64,000 nucleotides of DNA, from contig NZ_OZ246019.1 of assembly GCF_965230805.1 (NCBI RefSeq), forward strand, positions 62,001-126,000, given 5' to 3'. The DNA is from Marinifilum sp965230805 (lineage in GTDB: Bacteria > Bacteroidota > Bacteroidia > Bacteroidales > Marinifilaceae). Of the stretch, positions 52,447-61,886 are shown in pieces (the first letter of the stretch is position 1; the number at the start of each line of letters is the position of its first letter). The position numbers were made by a program, and so were the translations under genes. Under the pieces are notes generated by a model. It was not told where the DNA came from and did not search any database. It saw only the letters and a program-made list of their open reading frames with translations.

Positions 52447-53840
52447 AAGCGATTAATTTTCTGCTATCATGACATGGCAAGTTTCAGACATCAACAATTC
52501 GCTAAAAAATTCTTTTATCTGGTTAGTCGTAACTTTAATTCTATCAAGAAACAACAACAAGAAATAGATTATTCAGACATGGTTGAAGAGACTCTTTTGC
52601 TTAGGATATGCATTAAAAAAACCTTTAAAAGAACCAAGTACAATCACTTAATTGCCAATTAAGGGATTTAGAGCCGAATTTGCATTCTTAATTATGAACT
52701 GTATTCTTTCAACAAACAGGTTGATTCTATCAACAATGCAATTCGTGCACTTCAATTATTGTGCAATCCATTAAATTTAAATGTTGACACATTAGACAGT
52801 AAAAAAATAAAGGCTATGTGTAGTAGGTTTTAATGGCATAAATTCTTGTCCCCTTGCTAAAATCATGATACTTATTTAAATTTGTTTTGGTACGACATAA
52901 TAATTCCTATAAAAGATGAATATTATCTCTCGCCTCAAAATCTCCCCTATAAAATTGTTTTAATCAAATGACCTTATTGAGATTAATTATTTAACTAAAA
53001 ACATGACGAATCTAGGAATAATTTATTTTAAAACAAACTTTATTGTTGATTTTTCCTGAACAATCATCCTACTGTAATGTTTAATTTACAGTTCTAAGCC
53101 AGAAAGCATGTACAATTATATCAATTTAAAAAATTTAGTCTTTTATGAAAGATTTTTGTTTCTAGTCAATTTAATTCTCACAATTGCATTAATCAACTTT
53201 AAAGGCACTTACATTTTAAGCACTATACCTCATATAGTATTGCAATAATCTTGCACTTAAAACTAAACATTTAGCATAGTCTATTCAAAAACACTACAGC
53301 TCAGAAAATTAAAAAATGTTTTCAACTAACAATCAGGTCGTACACCAATGATTTACTTCTAGAATTCATAATTTCCAAGTAATAAAAGTGATAACCGATA
53401 AGATTAAACGATATTGTTGTTTTATAATTTGGTTGGATTGATGGGCAAAGATGTGCACATTCGGCACTTAATGAATATAACGTATGGAATAAACGCAAAG
53501 TAATAACAATAATATTTTTTGATTCCAAGTCTACTGACAAATTGTGGTTAGACTCAGAAGCTATCATTAATCAAAATATCTAAACATACAATTCCGACAG
53601 ATACAACAAAATTTGCATTTAAAATTAGAAATATGCGCTTAACAGAGTAAAGTTTTCAAAGAACCAACCTCTTTGCCCTAGGTTACAATTAACATGAATC
53701 ACAAATCGATAACTATATAGTTAATCCTTAAGAATGTCCCATGTTGTTGATAATCAGCATTTAATTGTGAATAACCTTTGTTTTAAGAGTAGTTTAATTG
53801 CAAGGTTATTAGTAAATTGGGTAAAAATCTTGCAGTAATA
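52447..53840. other. AT-rich region with a possible gene remnant
   Basis: About 1.4 kb without an intact gene. At 52676-52833 (plus) a start-less frame reads NYELYSFNKQVDSINNAIRA, then LQLLCNPLNLNVDTLDSK, and stops at 52831; it looks like the C-terminal end of a lost protein. Other frames here (such as 53322-53567 minus) look spurious. The left end of the truncated IS5-type element must lie near 53720-53840 but cannot be fixed. Confidence 0.4.
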
Positions 53841-54303
53841 ATGAAAGGAACATTACCTAATCAGAATCAACGGAACTTATTCCGACCTATTCTAAAAGAT
53901 ATTATTAACCCTAATCATGAACTGATAATTTTATCAAAGCGTATTGATTGGCAATATTTTGAAGATAGCTTTAGTCCATTGTATTCACATACAGGTCAAC
54001 CAGGTATTCCAATACGCACCATGGTTGGTCTGTTGTTACTAAAAAGGATCTATAATTTAGGTGATGAAACGGTTATGGTACAATGGGTTCAAAATCCATA
54101 TTACCAGTACTTTTGTGGAGAAGCAGAGTTTCAATGGGAACCACCATGTGATCCTTCAGACATGGTTCATTTTCGAAAACGTATCGGAGAAGAGGGAGCA
54201 GAAAAAATATTGGAAGTATCTATTCACACCAGAAAAGATGAAATCAGAAGTACCAATGACGTTCTGATAGACACAACAGCCCAGGAAAAAAACAAAAGTA
54301 ACC
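53841..54303 (+). pseudogene. IS5-type transposase, N-terminal part only
   Basis: About 154 residues of a transposase N-terminus of InsH/DUF772 type: LSKRIDWQYFEDSFSPLYSH, GQPGIPIRTMVGLLLLKRIY, NLGDETVMVQWVQNPYYQYF, CDPSDMVHFRKRIGEEG and LIDTTAQEKN. The ATG at 53841 is the likely start. At 54304 an IS1182-type element interrupts the frame and no matching C-terminal half follows on the other side, so the element is dead. Confidence 0.85.
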
Positions 54304-56028
54304 GTTGCACAACCAAGTAATATTTCTAAAAAATAAGATAAAAGCCATAAAAGTATGCGGATTTGCAAGCTTTTAAGGCTTTGTTTTTTCTGTGTTTTTT
54401 GCTTGTGCTTTAAATTATTAAGTGCTTAAATTAACTCTAATTAAGCCAATACACTTCTTCAGGGAATGAAACAGAACAATGGCCTGATTTGTCATTGTTT
54501 CAGCTGTTTTATTCATAAATTTCATTAGTTTTTTAAGGTTATAGGCTGTTGCAGACATGTGCATTACCTTATTGGCCTGGGCAATTCCTATAGTGTTGAT
54601 TTTTCGAAGTCCCATAAATTGTGTTAAGGTTCCGAATACAGGCTCGACTGTAGATTGCCGTTTGCCTTTCATGTATCTGCCGAACTTGCTCTGCACTCTT
54701 TTGTTGTTGCGTTTATACTGTTCTACATACACAGTTATTGCGATACGTTTTTCATGGCTTTTGCCCAGGCATTTCTTCTTGATAGGACAGTTTTTGCAAT
54801 CGCTTCGTTTGGTCAGATAATGATTCTGAAGAGAGTTGGTTACCATTTTTGTTTTTCGAAAAGTAACTTTCTTTCCCATGGGACAAATCCAGTAGTTTTC
54901 CTCTTTACAGAAAGTAAATCCTTCGGGACCGCCCTTGTAAGTTCCGTGTGGAGGTATGTAGCTGATAATGTTTTCCTTTTCCAGAAAAGCATAGTTTTCT
55001 CCGCTACTGTAACCGGCATCGGCAAGAAGGGTTGTCCACAACAAGCCTTGATTTTAAGTCTTCGCTTTAAACGCTTTGTGGCATCCTGCAAGTATTGATT
55101 GTCTTTTTTATCAGCATGGTAGGCTTTTACATCGGTGATCACATGATTGGCAGTATCAACACTGATATTATTTAGATAATTCAGCTTTCTGGCTTTGCCA
55201 GGTTTTACGCTGATTCTTGCATCGGGATCGGTTGGACTGTAATGGGTTTTGTTACTGGTATATTTGGCTCCTTTGTTGGCAGCTCCCGGACGTTGATCCT
55301 GATTCTTTTGCCAATTACGATTGCGGGATTTTATTTCCTGCAATTCTCTTTTATCGGCTGTAATGATTTGCTGATTGCGAGAAGCCTTATTCTTTTTAGG
55401 CTTTCTATCTTCTCTACTCTGGTAGCGAGCTTTTTGAAGATAAGCCTCCAGCTGTTCTTCAGGAACTTTCAGTTCCAAACTATCCATGCTGGCATTGGCT
55501 TTTATTGGTGCTGAATCCATGGCCTGAGTATGACCTGCAACCATTCCCTTGTCTACACACATGCTTAAAATATGAGTAAAAACCTCTTCAAATATCTTTT
55601 CGGGAAACAGTTGTCTTGTTCTGCTTAAAGTACTGTGCCATGGCAATTGCTCATCGATATCAAATCCTAAGAAAAATAGGATATCCAATCGCATGGAGCA
55701 GTGTTCAATTAACTGTCTGTCACTTATGATATTTTCTAAATACCCAACTAAACAGAGTTTATAAAAAACAACAGGATCAATGCTCTTCTGTCCACATTTC
55801 CCGTAGTAAGCTTGAGCCTTTTTGTATAAAAAGGATAAATATAAAACTGATCTTAATCTTCGATAGAAATTATTTTCAGGAACTCTTCCGGAGAGTTGAA
55901 AGCTGGAAAATAACTTCTCTTGGTAAAGTTTCTTTCCTTGCATTTTTATTTACAAGTTAAGCTATTATCATTGCTAAGTAAAGTTATTATTGTTAGTTTT
56001 ATAAACAAGTTATCAAGAGTTGTGCAAC
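54304..56028 (-). mobile_element. IS1182-type insertion element
   Basis: A 1725-bp element bounded by perfect 10-bp inverted repeats GTTGCACAAC (54304-54313) and GTTGTGCAAC (56019-56028), carrying one frameshifted transposase gene on the minus strand. There is no direct repeat at the borders. The left flank belongs to an IS5-type transposase and the right flank to an unrelated IS4-type transposase. Confidence 0.85.
54418..55943 (-). pseudogene. IS1182-family transposase with frameshift
   Basis: The first frame (55943 to about 55035) has the DUF772-type N-terminus (VFYKLCLVGYLENIISDRQL), the DDE start QAMDSAPIKANASMDSL and ISVKPGKARKLNYLNNISVD, ending in LKRRLKIK. The second frame continues with LLWTTLLADAGYSSGENYAF, PPHGTYKGGPEGF, the cysteine cluster CKNCPIKKKCLG and RQSTVEPVFGTLTQFMGLRK to a stop at 54418. 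One missing base near 55035-55045 accounts for the split. All conserved blocks are present, so the loss is recent. A programmed frameshift is possible, but no obvious slippery heptamer is seen. Confidence 0.85.
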
Positions 56029-56560
56029 AGGCACACGAGCGAAAAATAATATGCGATTTAAAAGAATGTATTCCAGTTCGGTTGACAAATCAACCGGAGT
56101 AAAATACGATCAAATCGGTAAGCTGGAATCCTACTACCCAAGCAGGGACTACCCAGAAAAGCTTCGGCGAATCAAGTACTATGATTGTGAAACGGATAAG
56201 GAGCTAATTTTCCTTACCAACAACATGGAACTTGAACCTACTGAAGTCGCTTATCTGTATAAAAAACGCTGGGAGGTAGAGCTGTTTTTCAAGTGGATGA
56301 AACAACACCTTAAGATAAAATCCTTTTGGGGAACAACTATTAATGCTGTAAAAATCCAAATGTATTGTGCGATCATCGCCTACTGTCTTGTTGCCATAAT
56401 TGGTAACAGATTGAAAGTTGACCGCTCAATCTACGAAATACTACAAATCCTTAGCATATCTCTACTCGACAAAACTCCTGTAAGAGAGGTGCTTACCAAA
56501 TACGATTGCAAAAATGTCAAAGAACTAAATAATAAACAATTAATAATCAGTGGGTTTTAA
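56029..56560 (+). pseudogene. IS4-family transposase, C-terminal part only
   Basis: About 176 residues of an IS4-type transposase C-terminus, open from the IS1182 right border: RAKNNMRFKRMYSS, YYDCETDKELIFLTNNMELE, the Y-x2-R-x3-E-x6-K signature in YKKRWEVELFFKWMKQHLKI and NAVKIQMYCAIIAYCLVAII. The N-terminal half is absent from the window. A GTGGG-N9-CCCAC hairpin overlaps its stop codon and probably belongs to the IS end. Confidence 0.85.
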
Positions 56561-56561
56561 T

Positions 56562-56707
56562 CGCCCACCAATGACAATTTGTATATGCTTAAAAGTGAAA
56601 AAGACTTTTTAGTTGAACTTGAGGACACTTCTAAAGTACAAAATCAACTATCTAATCATGAAGTAGCAATTAAATTAAAACAGTTAATAGCAAATATTGG
56701 TTATTAG
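56562..56707 (+). pseudogene. Gene fragment downstream of the IS4 remnant
   Basis: A frame reading NDNLYMLKSEKDFLVELEDT, then SKVQNQLSNHEVAIKLKQLI and stopping at 56705-56707 has protein-like composition. It could be a 40-residue peptide from the ATG at 56585, or more likely the C-terminal end of a gene interrupted by the IS elements. No family recognised. Confidence 0.35.
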
Positions 56708-56737
56708 CATAAGAAATTAAATATTTAGCTTAGTTCT

Positions 56738-57487
56738 TCAGCCTAATGTTTCTAGAAATCTAATCGCTTTTCCTTTTTCCAAAGCCTTAATGAAGGCTGT
56801 TCCAATAATGGCACCATTTGAAAAGCTTGATACAAGTTGGAAACTTGCCTTGTCTTGAATTCCAAAACCAACTAATGATGGAATATCAAGAGCTGCAATT
56901 TTCTTGAAATAAGCCTCACGTTCTTTGCTGACGTGCAAAGCTCCTCCTGTTGTGGCAGCCGCTGAAACCATGTAAAGAAACCCTCTTGCAGATTTCCGGA
57001 TTGTAGCCAAACGTTTATCAGTGGTTTGTGGTGTTACCAGCAAAATATTGTGAATTCCGGCTGCTTCGAATTTTGCTTTGTAGTCTTCCTCGTATTCCTC
57101 CAAAGGCAAATCAGGCAAGATAAGGCCATCAATTCCTACTTTTTGACAGTGCTCCAAAAAAGCATCAACACCAAACTTAAATACGGTATTCCAGTAGCCC
57201 ATTAATATCAAAGGAATTGTAATGGTTTTTCGAACATCTTTTAGCTGATCAAACAAAAGCTGTAAGTTCATACCATTATCCAAAGCTTGTTTAGCTGCTA
57301 TTTGAATTACTGGTCCATCGGCCAAAGGATCTGAAAATGGAATACCAATCTCAACCAAGTCAACAGCTTTATTTTGTAAAAGTTGTAAGCAAGGAATGGT
57401 GTCTTCCAGTTTAGGATATCCGGCAGGAAAATAGATTGATAGGATATCCTTTTGTTTATTTTGAAATAATTGATCGATTCGATTCAT
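56738..57487 (-). CDS. trpA: Tryptophan synthase alpha chain
   Basis: A 249-residue TIM barrel that cleaves indole-3-glycerol phosphate to indole. The catalytic region VEIGIPFSDPLADGPVIQ carries the conserved glutamate and aspartate. The phosphate-binding end has GFGIQDKASF and GAIIGTAFIKAL. It is the last gene of the trp operon, 144 bases after the trpF-trpB fusion. It works with the TrpB part of that fusion by channelling indole. The IS wreck begins just downstream. Confidence 0.96.
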   Translation of the reverse strand: MNRIDQLFQNKQKDILSIYFPAGYPKLEDTIPCLQLLQNKAVDLVEIGIPFSDPLADGPVIQIAAKQALDNGMNLQLLFDQLKDVRKTITIPLILMGYWNTVFKFGVDAFLEHCQKVGIDGLILPDLPLEEYEEDYKAKFEAAGIHNILLVTPQTTDKRLATIRKSARGFLYMVSAAATTGGALHVSKEREAYFKKIAALDIPSLVGFGIQDKASFQLVSSFSNGAIIGTAFIKALEKGKAIRFLETLG

Positions 57488-57631
57488 ATCTTAAATTGCA
57501 TTTTTTTATAATTTTGAATAGTTCTAACCTTAAGCCCACTTTAAGGATCTTTTCTAAACGCAACTTTTAAGAGGCTTAAACGGATTCCATAAAAAGAGAG
57601 ATTTAAAATGGATATATTTCTTAAAACGTTA

Positions 57632-59443
57632 TTAAGCTAGTTGTTTCATGTAAGTTTCCATGTCCTTATCTCCTCTTCCCGATAGATTGACAACAACAAC
57701 ATCCCCTTTCTTGAACTGCAATTTTTCCAATACTGCCAATGCATGCGCCGATTCAAGAGCAGGGATAATGCCTTCTGATTCTGCCAATAATTTTGCGGCA
57801 TTCAGTGCTTCTTCATCGGTGGCGGACAAAAACTGTGCTCTTCCCGAAACTGCCAAATGAGCGTGTAAGGGTCCGACACCAGGATAATCTAAACCTGCCG
57901 AAATGGAATATGGTTCGGTAATTTGCCCGTCATCATCCTGCATTAACATGGTTTTACTTCCGTGGATAAAACCGATATCACCAATGGTAATGGTTGCAGA
58001 CGTTTCACCACTTTCAACACCCAAACCTGACGCTTCAACAGCCACAAGTTTCACCTTTTTCTCATTTAAGTAATGATAGAAAGCTCCGGCAGCATTGCTT
58101 CCGCCACCTACACAAGCAATTACATAATTTGGATTGAAATTTCCTGTCTCTTTTAGCAACTGCTCACGAATTTCCTCTGAAATAATCGATTGTAAGCGAG
58201 TTACCAAATCAGGATAAGGATGCGGGCCAACAACAGAGCCAATCAGATAAAAGGATGCTGGATTCGCAATCCAATCCCGAATAGCTTCGTTGGTAGCATC
58301 TTTCAAGGTTTGATTGCCCGAAGTGGCCGGAATAACCTTTGCTCCCAACATTTTCATTCGAGCCACATTGGGAGCTTGTCGTTTAACATCCAATGCTCCC
58401 ATATATACTACACATTGCAGCCCGAACAAAGCACAAACCGTAGCGGTGGCCACACCATGCTGCCCAGCTCCGGTTTCAGCAATAATTCTTTTCTTACCCA
58501 TGTGCTTTGCCAACAAAATCTGACCAATGGTATTGTTTATTTTGTGCGCACCCGTATGGGTTAAATCTTCTCGCTTCAGGTAGATATTGGTTCCGTATCT
58601 CTTCGAAAGATTTCCTGCTTTTGTCAAAGGCGTAGGACGGCCAACATAGTTATTCAACAAGCGGGCGTAATCCTTCTTAAATTGCTCCGAAGATAATATC
58701 TTTAAGTAATTCTCTTGCAGTTCATTTACATTCTTTCGCAATAACTCGGGGATATAAGCTCCTCCGAACTCACCGTAATATCCTCTTTCGTCAACTGCAT
58801 ATTCATTTTTGTTCATATCATTCAATTCTAATTTATTAAGAAATACCTCCAACTGATCGGCATTTTTCTTCGCCGGTTGCAACTCGAAGCAAGAGTTCAG
58901 ATCCAACGCATAAAGCCTTTCGTGAAATAATTGCTTGATTTGCTCTGCATCTTGCCCTCCTATTCCACCGCTCAGAAAAAATGGTGTAATACCTTTATAG
59001 TTTTTCAAAATCTCCCAATTGAATTTTCTTCCACTGCCTCCGTAGTTTCTTGTTTTGGTATCGAACAAAAAGTAATCACAAACTGTTTCGTATTCTTTAA
59101 AAGTATTAAACTGAAAGCCATTATTCATCTGAAAGGCTTTTAGCACCTCATAACCTGCATCTTTTACTTTTTTGCAGTATTCAACCGATTCACCGCCATG
59201 TAACTGCATGGCATCCAGCTTGTACTTCTCTCCTTTTTCCAATAAAGATTCCAATTCTTCGTTCACAAAAACCCCAACTTTACGAATACTTTTTGGAAGT
59301 GTGGCAGGGATAGAGGTATCAAATTCTGCTCCTACATATCTTGGTGATTTTGGATAGAAGATAAAACCTGCATAATCGATTGGCAAGTGTGCCAACTCCT
59401 TAATATTATTGCTATATTTTAATCCACAAACTTTGATTTTCAT
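57632..59443 (-). CDS. trpFB: Fused phosphoribosylanthranilate isomerase (TrpF) and tryptophan synthase beta (TrpB)
   Basis: A 603-residue in-frame fusion. Residues 1-209 are TrpF with catalytic C6 in KVCGLKY and D128 in FLFDTK. Residues 210-603 are TrpB with the PLP lysine K301 in THTGAHKINN, ETGAGQHGVATATV and GGGSNAAGAFYHY. TrpF would normally stop about here, but the frame runs through LNKLELND directly into the typical TrpB start MNKNEYAV without a stop. The internal ATG at 58814-58816 could still yield separate TrpB. Fusion would physically join steps three and five of the pathway, with TrpC and TrpA acting between. A sequencing indel that removed the trpF stop cannot be excluded, but both halves are intact. 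Confidence 0.92.
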   Translation of the reverse strand: MKIKVCGLKYSNNIKELAHLPIDYAGFIFYPKSPRYVGAEFDTSIPATLPKSIRKVGVFVNEELESLLEKGEKYKLDAMQLHGGESVEYCKKVKDAGYEVLKAFQMNNGFQFNTFKEYETVCDYFLFDTKTRNYGGSGRKFNWEILKNYKGITPFFLSGGIGGQDAEQIKQLFHERLYALDLNSCFELQPAKKNADQLEVFLNKLELNDMNKNEYAVDERGYYGEFGGAYIPELLRKNVNELQENYLKILSSEQFKKDYARLLNNYVGRPTPLTKAGNLSKRYGTNIYLKREDLTHTGAHKINNTIGQILLAKHMGKKRIIAETGAGQHGVATATVCALFGLQCVVYMGALDVKRQAPNVARMKMLGAKVIPATSGNQTLKDATNEAIRDWIANPASFYLIGSVVGPHPYPDLVTRLQSIISEEIREQLLKETGNFNPNYVIACVGGGSNAAGAFYHYLNEKKVKLVAVEASGLGVESGETSATITIGDIGFIHGSKTMLMQDDDGQITEPYSISAGLDYPGVGPLHAHLAVSGRAQFLSATDEEALNAAKLLAESEGIIPALESAHALAVLEKLQFKKGDVVVVNLSGRGDKDMETYMKQLA

Positions 59444-59495
59444 TGCTCTTTAATTTTTTATTGAGGAACATTTGTCGAACACCTATGGAGTAACA

Positions 59496-60293
59496 CTAAA
59501 ACGATATTTCGTTGATGAATTCATGACATGCATCTCCGGGCGAAGTTTGTTTCATGAAGTATTCACCCATCAGGAATGCTTGAAATCCTTTCTCTCTCAT
59601 TTTTTTCACGATATCGGAACTGCCCAAACCGCTTTCGGCCACACGAATCACATCTTCGGGCAGCTTATCGGCCAATTGAATAGATTTATTAATATCCACA
59701 ACAAAAGTCTTTAGGTTTCGGTTGTTGATCCCAACCAAATCAACAAATTTATTTACATGCTCCAATTCCGATTCGTCCTGGAGTTCAAGCAGCACTTCCA
59801 TGCCCAATTCCTTTGCAAGGAATGCAAAATCCTTACATCGCTGCAGTGTGAGAATGGCAGCAATCAGAAGAATCACATCTGCTCCCATGGCTTTCGATTG
59901 ATAAATCTGGTAAGGATCTACGATAAACTCCTTACGCAATAGAGGAATTTGCAGGGTTTTTCTTGCCGTTTCAAAATCTTCTGTTTTCGCTCCAAAGAAA
60001 CTTTCATCGGTTAAAACAGAAACCATTGAAACTCCTGCTGCCTGATATTTCCCAAATACTTCATTGGGAGTAACATTACCATTAATCACACCTCTTGAAG
60101 GTGACCGACGCTTAAATTCAGCTATTACACCAGAAGCTCCAATTTTCGTGATCGATTCTTTAGCCGAATAACACTTACGCTTGAAATTCTCCTCGCTCAT
60201 AATTTGGTAAATGGGCTGTTTCATTTTCTGAAGAGCCACCTCTGCCAGCTTTTTCTGAACAATTCGATCTAATATATTCCCTTTTGTGCTCAT
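59496..60293 (-). CDS. trpC: Indole-3-glycerol phosphate synthase
   Basis: A 265-residue TIM barrel that closes the indole ring. Family motifs visible are VIAEFKRRSPSRGVI with the catalytic lysine, LRKEFIVDPYQIYQSKAMGA, VGINNRNLKTFVVDI and AESGLGSSDIV. It is not fused to TrpF, unlike the E. coli enzyme; TrpF is instead joined to TrpB here. It starts three bases after the trpD stop, indicating coupled translation. Confidence 0.96.
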   Translation of the reverse strand: MSTKGNILDRIVQKKLAEVALQKMKQPIYQIMSEENFKRKCYSAKESITKIGASGVIAEFKRRSPSRGVINGNVTPNEVFGKYQAAGVSMVSVLTDESFFGAKTEDFETARKTLQIPLLRKEFIVDPYQIYQSKAMGADVILLIAAILTLQRCKDFAFLAKELGMEVLLELQDESELEHVNKFVDLVGINNRNLKTFVVDINKSIQLADKLPEDVIRVAESGLGSSDIVKKMREKGFQAFLMGEYFMKQTSPGDACHEFINEISF

Positions 60294-60296
60294 TTT

Positions 60297-61283
60297 CTAA
60301 TTTGTTAATTTCTTCAACACCTTGTATGCTTTTCGCGACTCCAAGGACTCAACTGCTCTTGTTATAGCATCTTCCCTGCTTAATTCAGGATGCAAACAAT
60401 GAATTGCCAAACCAGCATTCCTGGTCACCACAGCATTCTGCGCCTCTGTCCCTTCTCCTTTCAGTATATTGGTAAAAATTTGAGCTGCCTGTTCTACCGT
60501 CTCTCCTCCGTACAATTCTGCAGGTTCCAACTTTCTATGTTTGAAATCTGCAGGTTCCAATAATTCCTCCAAACCATTACCAATCAATTTTACCTTATCT
60601 GTTAAGGAAATCTCATCATAACCGTCAATACCATGAATGATGGTATATTTTGAATCTGTTTGCTGTAACAAATACTGGTATAGTCGAGCCAATTCCAAAT
60701 CGAACACCCCCACAATCTGATGTTTAGGTCTTGAAGGATTCACTAGTGGACCCAACATATTAAAGAACGTACGCACTCCTAGGTTACGACGAATGGGGGC
60801 AATATTCTTCATAGCAGGATTAAATAAAGGAGCATGCAAAAAGCAAATTCCAGCTTTATCCAAGTCTCTTTTCAAATCTTCCTCCTTACTTTTAAATTCG
60901 TAACCCAAATACTCTATAACATTAGATGATCCACAGAAGGAAGACACACCATAGTTCCCATGCTTGGTTACCATTTCACCTGCTCCAGCTACAATAAACG
61001 AAGCCAATGTTGAGATGTTGAAAGTATTTTTGCCATCGCCACCTGTTCCGCACAAATCTACTCCCTTATATTCCGATAAGTCAACAGGAATAACGAGTTC
61101 AAGCAATGCCTCACGAAAACCAGTCAGTTCTTCAACCGTAATGCTTCGCATCATAAACACAGTGAGGAAAGAAGTAATTTGAAACTCATTAAACTCCCCT
61201 TTTGCAATCTGTATCAAAACCTCCTTAGCTTCTTCTCTTTTTAAGCTTTTGTGTTCGAAAAGATATTGTAGTATATTTTTCAT
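60297..61283 (-). CDS. trpD: Anthranilate phosphoribosyltransferase
   Basis: About 328 residues from the ATG at 61283 (MKNILQYLFEH); the upstream ATG at 61295 is possible. It transfers the phosphoribosyl group of PRPP to anthranilate. The PRPP site is CGTGGDGKNTFNISTLASFI and the anthranilate region HGNYGVSSFCGSSNVIEYLG, written as successive segments; NIAPIRRNLGVRTFFNMLGP is also typical. It lies between trpG (31 bases away) and trpC (13-base gap including the stop). Confidence 0.95.
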   Translation of the reverse strand: MKNILQYLFEHKSLKREEAKEVLIQIAKGEFNEFQITSFLTVFMMRSITVEELTGFREALLELVIPVDLSEYKGVDLCGTGGDGKNTFNISTLASFIVAGAGEMVTKHGNYGVSSFCGSSNVIEYLGYEFKSKEEDLKRDLDKAGICFLHAPLFNPAMKNIAPIRRNLGVRTFFNMLGPLVNPSRPKHQIVGVFDLELARLYQYLLQQTDSKYTIIHGIDGYDEISLTDKVKLIGNGLEELLEPADFKHRKLEPAELYGGETVEQAAQIFTNILKGEGTEAQNAVVTRNAGLAIHCLHPELSREDAITRAVESLESRKAYKVLKKLTN

Positions 61284-61313
61284 TTTTATAGACATGAGAT
61301 GTAAGACTTGAGA

Positions 61314-61883
61314 TTAAGAATTGATCCAATTTGCGATCATTTTCATACCATCTGGTGTGAGTACCGATTCAGGGTGAAATTGTACTCCCTCAACATCATA
61401 TTCTTTATGGCGGATTCCCATAATTGCACCCTCCGAATCACGGCATGTAACCTTTAAACAGTCTGGTAAATCTTTTTCCACTACATTCCAAGAGTGATAT
61501 CTTCCTGCCTGAAATTCTTTGTCAATTCCCTTCAGCACTACTCCATCAACATCTGTGCGAAAAACCGAAGTCGACACCCCATGATACACAATATTCAGAT
61601 TCTCGATGCTACCACCAAACACTTCAGCAATGGCCTGCTCTCCCAAACAAACACCCAAAATAGATTTACTTCCCGCATATTCAGTAATCAAATCTTTTAA
61701 AATCCCAGCCTCATCAGGTATTCCCGGACCAGGTGACAACAAAATCTTATCGTATTTGTCCACATCCTTTAATTCAATTTCTCTGTTACGATACACATCA
61801 ATATCTTCAGCACCAAGCTTTCGCAGATATTCTACCAAATTGTAGGTGAACGAATCGTAATTATCTAATACCAATATCTTCAT
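61314..61883 (-). CDS. trpG: Anthranilate synthase component II (glutamine amidotransferase)
   Basis: A 189-residue class I glutamine amidotransferase that supplies ammonia to TrpE. The catalytic triad is C79 (GVCLGEQA), H170 and E172 (FHPESVLT). The oxyanion segment LLSPGPGIPDEAG is intact. The residue after LG is glutamate rather than the common histidine. It starts three bases after trpE's stop and is not fused to TrpD, unlike in E. coli. Confidence 0.95.
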   Translation of the reverse strand: MKILVLDNYDSFTYNLVEYLRKLGAEDIDVYRNREIELKDVDKYDKILLSPGPGIPDEAGILKDLITEYAGSKSILGVCLGEQAIAEVFGGSIENLNIVYHGVSTSVFRTDVDGVVLKGIDKEFQAGRYHSWNVVEKDLPDCLKVTCRDSEGAIMGIRHKEYDVEGVQFHPESVLTPDGMKMIANWINS

Positions 61884-61886
61884 AAC

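Noticed and set aside
53322..53567. 81-codon minus-strand frame
   Set aside because: AT-rich region, no start context or similarity; likely spurious.
54418..55943. Programmed ribosomal frameshift in the IS1182-type transposase
   Set aside because: No clear slippery heptamer at the junction; a one-base deletion explains it more simply.
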